A DNA stretch of 17,710 nt, from positions 1-17,710 of the forward strand of contig CAMUFS010000019.1 in assembly GCA_947088195.1 (NCBI GenBank). The letters run 5' to 3'. Under the pieces are notes generated by a model, which made no database searches, was not told the origin of the DNA, and worked only from the letters and a program-made list of their open reading frames with translations. Source of the stretch: an uncultured Clostridia bacterium (lineage in GTDB: Bacteria > Bacillota > Clostridia > Lachnospirales > Lachnospiraceae). Shown piece after piece: positions 14,362 to 17,710 of this stretch. Position numbers and translations under genes: made by a program. Numbering within the stretch: the stretch's first letter is position 1; every line of letters starts with the position of its first letter.

Positions 14362-15138
14362 CTATAATCCAAACAAAATCCTCATTGTTTGGACTGGATC
14401 CTCTGTCTCATACCCGCACAAGGCTTTGATTTCCTCTCCCGCCCCACTCATGGCGTAAGAACAGCCAGCCAGCGAAAGCATCTCCTTATCATTTTTATTA
14501 TCTCCAAAGGCAAGCACCTCCTGCGGCGCAATGCCAAAAGTCACAAGAAGCTTATCAAGCCCTGCCCCCTTGTGCACTCCTGCTGCCGTATATTCCATCC
14601 AGTTCTTTGAAATATAAACTTTGTGAAGCTTGTTATCCCAATATGCGGCAACAGCTCCCGCATATTTTTGTACATCCTCTGAATGGTAAATCCCAATTTT
14701 TAGATATTCCTCTGGTACCTTCTTCATACAGCTCACACTCTCCACATGATTGTGAATAGTTCCTCGGAAATAAGTGGCAAAGCTTTCCGACTTTGGCAAC
14801 ATATAAGCCAGATAACTCCCATATAAAGCGATCTCCGCCTCCGTCTCCATATAGATCTCCCGCATAAAGGAAAAACCAGACTCTCTCTCAATCGGAAATC
14901 TGCCTATCACCTCCGACTGATAACTGACAAACGCTCCATCACTCGCAATAAACCCAATGTCATCTGACACCTCGCCAAAAAGCTGCTTTAAATTTGCATA
15001 AGGTCTGCCGCTCGCTACCACAAAAAGCACACCCTTTTCCTTTAAAGCACGAATCACAGTAAACGTCTCCCTTGACAGAGCCTTCTCTCCACATCGCAGC
15101 AATGTCCCATCCACATCACTGACCACCAACTTCATCAT
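14362..15138 (-). CDS. Cof-type HAD-superfamily hydrolase
   Basis: A 258-residue haloacid-dehalogenase phosphatase of the Cof (type IIB cap) group. Motif I is DVDGT (D8, D10), motif II is in VVASGRP, motif III includes the lysine of HKGAGLDKLL, and motif IV is AFGDNKNDKEM, in which the two acidic residues bind Mg2+. The substrate is likely a sugar phosphate or another small phosphoester; members are promiscuous. The start is ATG 15138 or the adjacent ATG 15135, with AAGGTG 8 bp upstream; the longer ATG at 15156 would overlap the preceding gene by more. It is 7 bp from the membrane protein gene, so it belongs to the same operon as the right flank, not to the BMC operon. No clear terminator follows it before the BMC promoter. 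Confidence 0.9.
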   Translation of the reverse strand: MMKLVVSDVDGTLLRCGEKALSRETFTVIRALKEKGVLFVVASGRPYANLKQLFGEVSDDIGFIASDGAFVSYQSEVIGRFPIERESGFSFMREIYMETEAEIALYGSYLAYMLPKSESFATYFRGTIHNHVESVSCMKKVPEEYLKIGIYHSEDVQKYAGAVAAYWDNKLHKVYISKNWMEYTAAGVHKGAGLDKLLVTFGIAPQEVLAFGDNKNDKEMLSLAGCSYAMSGAGEEIKALCGYETEDPVQTMRILFGL

Positions 15139-15145
15139 ATATCCA

Positions 15146-16423
15146 TCACCTTCCATCCATCAGCTTTTTCCACTCCTCAAGCTCTTCCTGTGTGCACTCC
15201 TCTGTGCCATATCTTGCATGTTCATAAATTCTGCCTATTCTCTGCTGCTCCTCTTCTATCTTCACCTTATCTGAATGTTTCTCTCCAAGCAATTCAAGCA
15301 GCTCCATGGGCGTCATCGAAGCTGGAACTGGCTTCTTTCTGCCAAATCCCTTTTTTACGTATCGTCTGTAGCTCTTTCTTATTCTTTGATTTATATTCCC
15401 TTGCTCTCTTGTCTTTTCTCTTCTTCCCCCAAAAAGCTCTCTTGGAAATTGGAACATCTCCCCGACAAGAAATTCCTTCTCATCTGTATTTTCCTTCTCC
15501 TTCACATAAAAGCCCTTGTACAGTCGGTACAATAGATAGGCAATCCCGCCAACCAGCGCTGCTCCCAGCAAAGCTGCCACTGCGACTGAAAGAAGCTTCT
15601 CAAGAACTGCCCAAAAAAGCCCCTCCTTCGCCGGCTTCATCTGCTCCAAAAACATCATCTGTCCCATTTTCTCTCCTGTGCCTTCCACCTTCTCTGACAC
15701 ATCCTCAAAATGCAACAAGGAAAACAGCCATGCGATCAGAAATAAAATCCCCCGCAGCACTGGAGCCAGCACAGCTTCCAGATGCAACCTTGGTACAAGA
15801 ATCATTGCCATCCCTACTACTACCAAGAATACTATCATTAAAAACCGATTGATCACGGCCATCTGCCTGACTGGAATATTTCTGATATGTTGATTTTTCT
15901 GCAAAAAATCTATGGTTCTCTCACGATTTTCATGAATAAAATACAAGATAAGAAAACCAAACAGCTCTCGATAACTCAACGACCTTAACGCCGAATTCTC
16001 CATATAATAGCCGAGAAAATAACAGATCAAAAAAATGGTCAGCATACCAAGAGCCGGACTTTCCTTCACCTTCCACCGCTCCGTCGTTCCCATGCCAATC
16101 GAAAGCACCATAATAAACACCGAACAAACGACAAGCACCAGCTTCTCTCCCAGATCCCTTCCCAGAAAAAAACAAATAACTGGCACCATCAAATGAAATA
16201 AAAGAAACGGCACAAAGCTCTTTACGCAATACCTTACCCACGCCAGAAAAAACAATGGCAGCACAAGCCATAGCATCCACAGATAATGCTTTGTCCAATC
16301 CGATGCATAAACCACACTCACAGCCGTGCACGCCACACAATGATAAAGAAGCAGATTCATCAAAAGCGCCAGAAACAGCTCCACTCTCTTATCCGTTGCC
16401 AAAGGCACCTTATTTCCCCTCAA
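15146..16423 (-). CDS. Multi-pass membrane protein with DUF4129-like C-terminal tail
   Basis: About 425 residues. Seven or more hydrophobic segments fill the N-terminal two thirds (first LFLALLMNLLLYHCVACTAV, later LVLPLFFLAWV, FLLFHLMVPVICFFL, LVLVVCSVFIMVLS, TIFLICYFLGYY, FLMIVFLVVVGMAMI, then VAVAALLGAALVGGIAYLL). The last part is soluble and charged; TPMELLELL and IYEHARYGTEE are like the DUF4129 domain that ends TgpA-type proteins next to MoxR and DUF58 genes. No transglutaminase Cys-His-Asp core is seen. Start unsure: TTG 16423 has GGGAGG 7 bp upstream and overlaps the TGA of the DUF58 gene; ATG 16438 (no site) and GTG 16408 (GGGG site) are alternatives. Function unknown. Confidence 0.8.
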   Translation of the reverse strand: MRGNKVPLATDKRVELFLALLMNLLLYHCVACTAVSVVYASDWTKHYLWMLWLVLPLFFLAWVRYCVKSFVPFLLFHLMVPVICFFLGRDLGEKLVLVVCSVFIMVLSIGMGTTERWKVKESPALGMLTIFLICYFLGYYMENSALRSLSYRELFGFLILYFIHENRERTIDFLQKNQHIRNIPVRQMAVINRFLMIVFLVVVGMAMILVPRLHLEAVLAPVLRGILFLIAWLFSLLHFEDVSEKVEGTGEKMGQMMFLEQMKPAKEGLFWAVLEKLLSVAVAALLGAALVGGIAYLLYRLYKGFYVKEKENTDEKEFLVGEMFQFPRELFGGRREKTREQGNINQRIRKSYRRYVKKGFGRKKPVPASMTPMELLELLGEKHSDKVKIEEEQQRIGRIYEHARYGTEECTQEELEEWKKLMDGR

Positions 16424-17550
16424 TCTGGCACCTCCCATCTTATTACACGAAGCTCGGCATCTGACCGTATCTTTTGTTCCATACTGCGAAACAGAGGAAG
16501 CAGCCACACGCTCCCCTTACACTCGCGACCAACTGCGCAAAATTCCCTATATTGCTCCATCCTTTGAGAATAAGAAATTATCACATACAAGATTCGTTCC
16601 GGTTTTAATCCCTTTTCCTTTGCCCTTTCCTTCCACACTTTCATAATCTCCCTGACCGGCTGTTTTAGATCAAGTCTTGCCAGACATTCCCTTACTGTCT
16701 GTATATGCAATCTGCCAGAGCCAGCAGAAAGACACAGCTCTTCTTTCGTGAGAATATCCTTTCCATTGCTGATAATGCCCACTGGGATACCCTTTACAGC
16801 AAATAGCCCTGCAAGGCTGTTCGCCAGACGGATGCTCTCCTCCTTTATCGCATCCTGTACAAGCTGTGTCTCGTCTTTCAGATCAAGAAGAATCATAACC
16901 TCCTGTCTTGCCGTATAATCATGGACATTTACCTTAAGCTCCCCAGTCTTTGCCGATGCCTTCCAATTCACATCCTTCATGCTGTCATAACTCTGGTACT
17001 GTCGAATCCCTCGAAACTCAAAGGGATCCTCATATGAATATTGTCTTACTAGCACCATTCCCATCATATTCTTAAATGGCACAAAAAGCTTTGTCATATC
17101 CACCGCTTTTGGATAAACCAAAATCTGTGTTTGATTTTCCATAGAATTTAAAAGACTGTTCTTCATAAACAGATCCGTGGAAACCAGATCCAGCCGGTTT
17201 ATCTGGTAAAATCCACGCTTTTTTCCGGTAAAACAAAGTGTCCTTGTAACCTTTTGATACATCATCAGGGAAAATATATCATTTTTATAACAGCGATCCG
17301 ACACATTCATATTGTTCTCTCCCTGAAATTCAAGGCCCCGATCTGTCTCAAACTTCACATGTAGCATTGGCACAGGAAGCAGCTTTTTATTTACAATAAT
17401 CTCCTTAAGCTCACAGCTCTCCCCCTCCCCAATCTCTGATTTTGCAAAGCAAATCTGAGCTGAAAGCCCTTTGTCCCAATAATGCGCATAGAGTATTCCC
17501 TGCAAAATATACACAAGAAATGCCCCCAACAACACAAATAAAATCTCCAT
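16420..17550 (-). CDS. DUF58 (MoxR-associated, VWA-like) protein
   Basis: A 376-residue protein with one N-terminal membrane helix (about 2-20) and a soluble body. The DUF58 hallmark is the stretch EDPFEFRGIRQYQSYDSMKDVNWKASAKTGELKV, split here as DPFEFRGIRQYQ and DVNWKASAKTGELKV, followed by VHDYTARQEVMILLDL, where the VWA-like domain begins. A strict metal-binding DxSxS is not present (DLKDET instead). With the MoxR ATPase upstream (3-bp gap) and the DUF4129-like membrane protein downstream, it forms the usual MoxR-DUF58-membrane protein unit, thought to work in envelope or protein-complex maturation. The start ATG has a GGAAG site about 6 bp upstream. Confidence 0.92.
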   Translation of the reverse strand: MEILFVLLGAFLVYILQGILYAHYWDKGLSAQICFAKSEIGEGESCELKEIIVNKKLLPVPMLHVKFETDRGLEFQGENNMNVSDRCYKNDIFSLMMYQKVTRTLCFTGKKRGFYQINRLDLVSTDLFMKNSLLNSMENQTQILVYPKAVDMTKLFVPFKNMMGMVLVRQYSYEDPFEFRGIRQYQSYDSMKDVNWKASAKTGELKVNVHDYTARQEVMILLDLKDETQLVQDAIKEESIRLANSLAGLFAVKGIPVGIISNGKDILTKEELCLSAGSGRLHIQTVRECLARLDLKQPVREIMKVWKERAKEKGLKPERILYVIISYSQRMEQYREFCAVGRECKGSVWLLPLFRSMEQKIRSDAELRVIRWEVPD

Positions 17551-17553
17551 ACT

Positions 17554-17710
17554 CTACTTCCAATCCTCTGACGGAACTTCCACACTTGACAGTATCTTAT
17601 TCAACAACTCCACAGCAGCCTCTCTATCCTGCCCAAGCCCCTGCATCATAATTCTGTGTGCCAAAACAGGAATCGCCAGAGCCTTCACATCCTCTGGCAC
17701 CACATAGCTT
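17554..17710 (-). CDS. MoxR-type AAA ATPase, C-terminal end only
   Basis: The last 51 codons of a gene that enters from the right edge. The translation begins SYVVPEDVKALAIPVLAHRI, which is the C-terminal lid motif (YVxPEDVKxLAxPVLxHR) of MoxR ATPases, and ends VEVPSEDWK then TAG. No Walker motifs are within the window. The stop is 3 bp before the DUF58 start, in the order typical of MoxR operons. The call relies on this short motif and on the two downstream genes. Confidence 0.85.
   Translation of the reverse strand, partial: SYVVPEDVKALAIPVLAHRIMMQGLGQDREAAVELLNKILSSVEVPSEDWK

Noticed and set aside
14368..14393. Terminator of the HAD hydrolase gene (7-bp stem TCCAAAC/GTTTGGA)
   Set aside because: The stem is AT-rich with a 12-base loop, overlaps the end of the coding region and is not followed by a T run, so it is not convincing.
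1..17710. CRISPR arrays, tRNA or rRNA genes, insertion sequences, phage genes
   Set aside because: No regularly spaced repeats, no cloverleaf or rRNA-like stretches, and no transposase or integrase frame were seen; genes are packed with short gaps.

Overview
The window is a nearly complete bacterial microcompartment (BMC) operon. Everything in it is coded on the minus strand, so transcription runs from high to low coordinates. Strong Shine-Dalgarno sites, near-consensus sigma-A promoters, a moderate GC content, glycyl-radical chemistry and a MoxR/DUF58 membrane operon next door suggest a strictly anaerobic Firmicute, most likely a Lachnospiraceae gut relative of Roseburia or Clostridium phytofermentans. 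This assignment is inferred from gene content, not from any marker gene.

Right flank (about 14362-17710): the 3' end of a MoxR-type AAA ATPase, a DUF58 protein, a multi-pass membrane protein with a DUF4129-like tail, and a Cof-type HAD phosphatase. These four are tightly packed and look like a housekeeping operon unrelated to the compartment. They are followed by a leader of about 180 bp with a perfect-consensus promoter (TTGACA, 17 bp, TATAAT) that fires into the BMC operon.

First BMC block (10009-14180): a glycyl radical diol dehydratase (propanediol/glycerol dehydratase type), its radical-SAM activase, a PduU/EutS-type permuted shell protein and a PduV/EutP-type small GTPase. A second promoter (TTGACG, 17 bp, TGGTAAAAT) lies in the 111-bp gap that follows.

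Second BMC block (1-9897): a class II (fuculose/rhamnulose-phosphate type) aldolase with a Cys-rich C-terminal extension, a PduO-C/HbpS/GlcG-like protein, a CoA-acylating aldehyde dehydrogenase, a zinc-type alcohol dehydrogenase, four BMC-H shell proteins, PduL phosphotransacylase, a BMC-P pentamer (PduN/EutN), a PduS-like Fe-S flavoprotein, a BMC-T (PduT) with its Fe-S cysteine, a DeoR-family regulator and the first two thirds of a PduQ-like iron alcohol dehydrogenase cut by the window edge.

The likely pathway is that of glycyl-radical microcompartments of the fucose/rhamnose class (GRM5-like). The aldolase splits deoxyhexulose 1-phosphate to DHAP and lactaldehyde. An alcohol dehydrogenase reduces lactaldehyde to 1,2-propanediol. 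The glycyl radical enzyme dehydrates this to propanal. Propanal is then split between propanol (alcohol dehydrogenase) and propionyl-CoA and propionyl-phosphate (aldehyde dehydrogenase, PduL). Five cargo proteins carry the same kind of short amphipathic encapsulation helix. There is no cobalamin-dependent enzyme, yet the PduS/PduT/PduO-C redox modules are kept. The system as a whole is of a known class; the least explained parts are the Cys-rich aldolase tail, the encapsulated PduO-C protein, the alcohol dehydrogenase lacking its structural zinc site, and the BMC-H with an enlarged pore loop.
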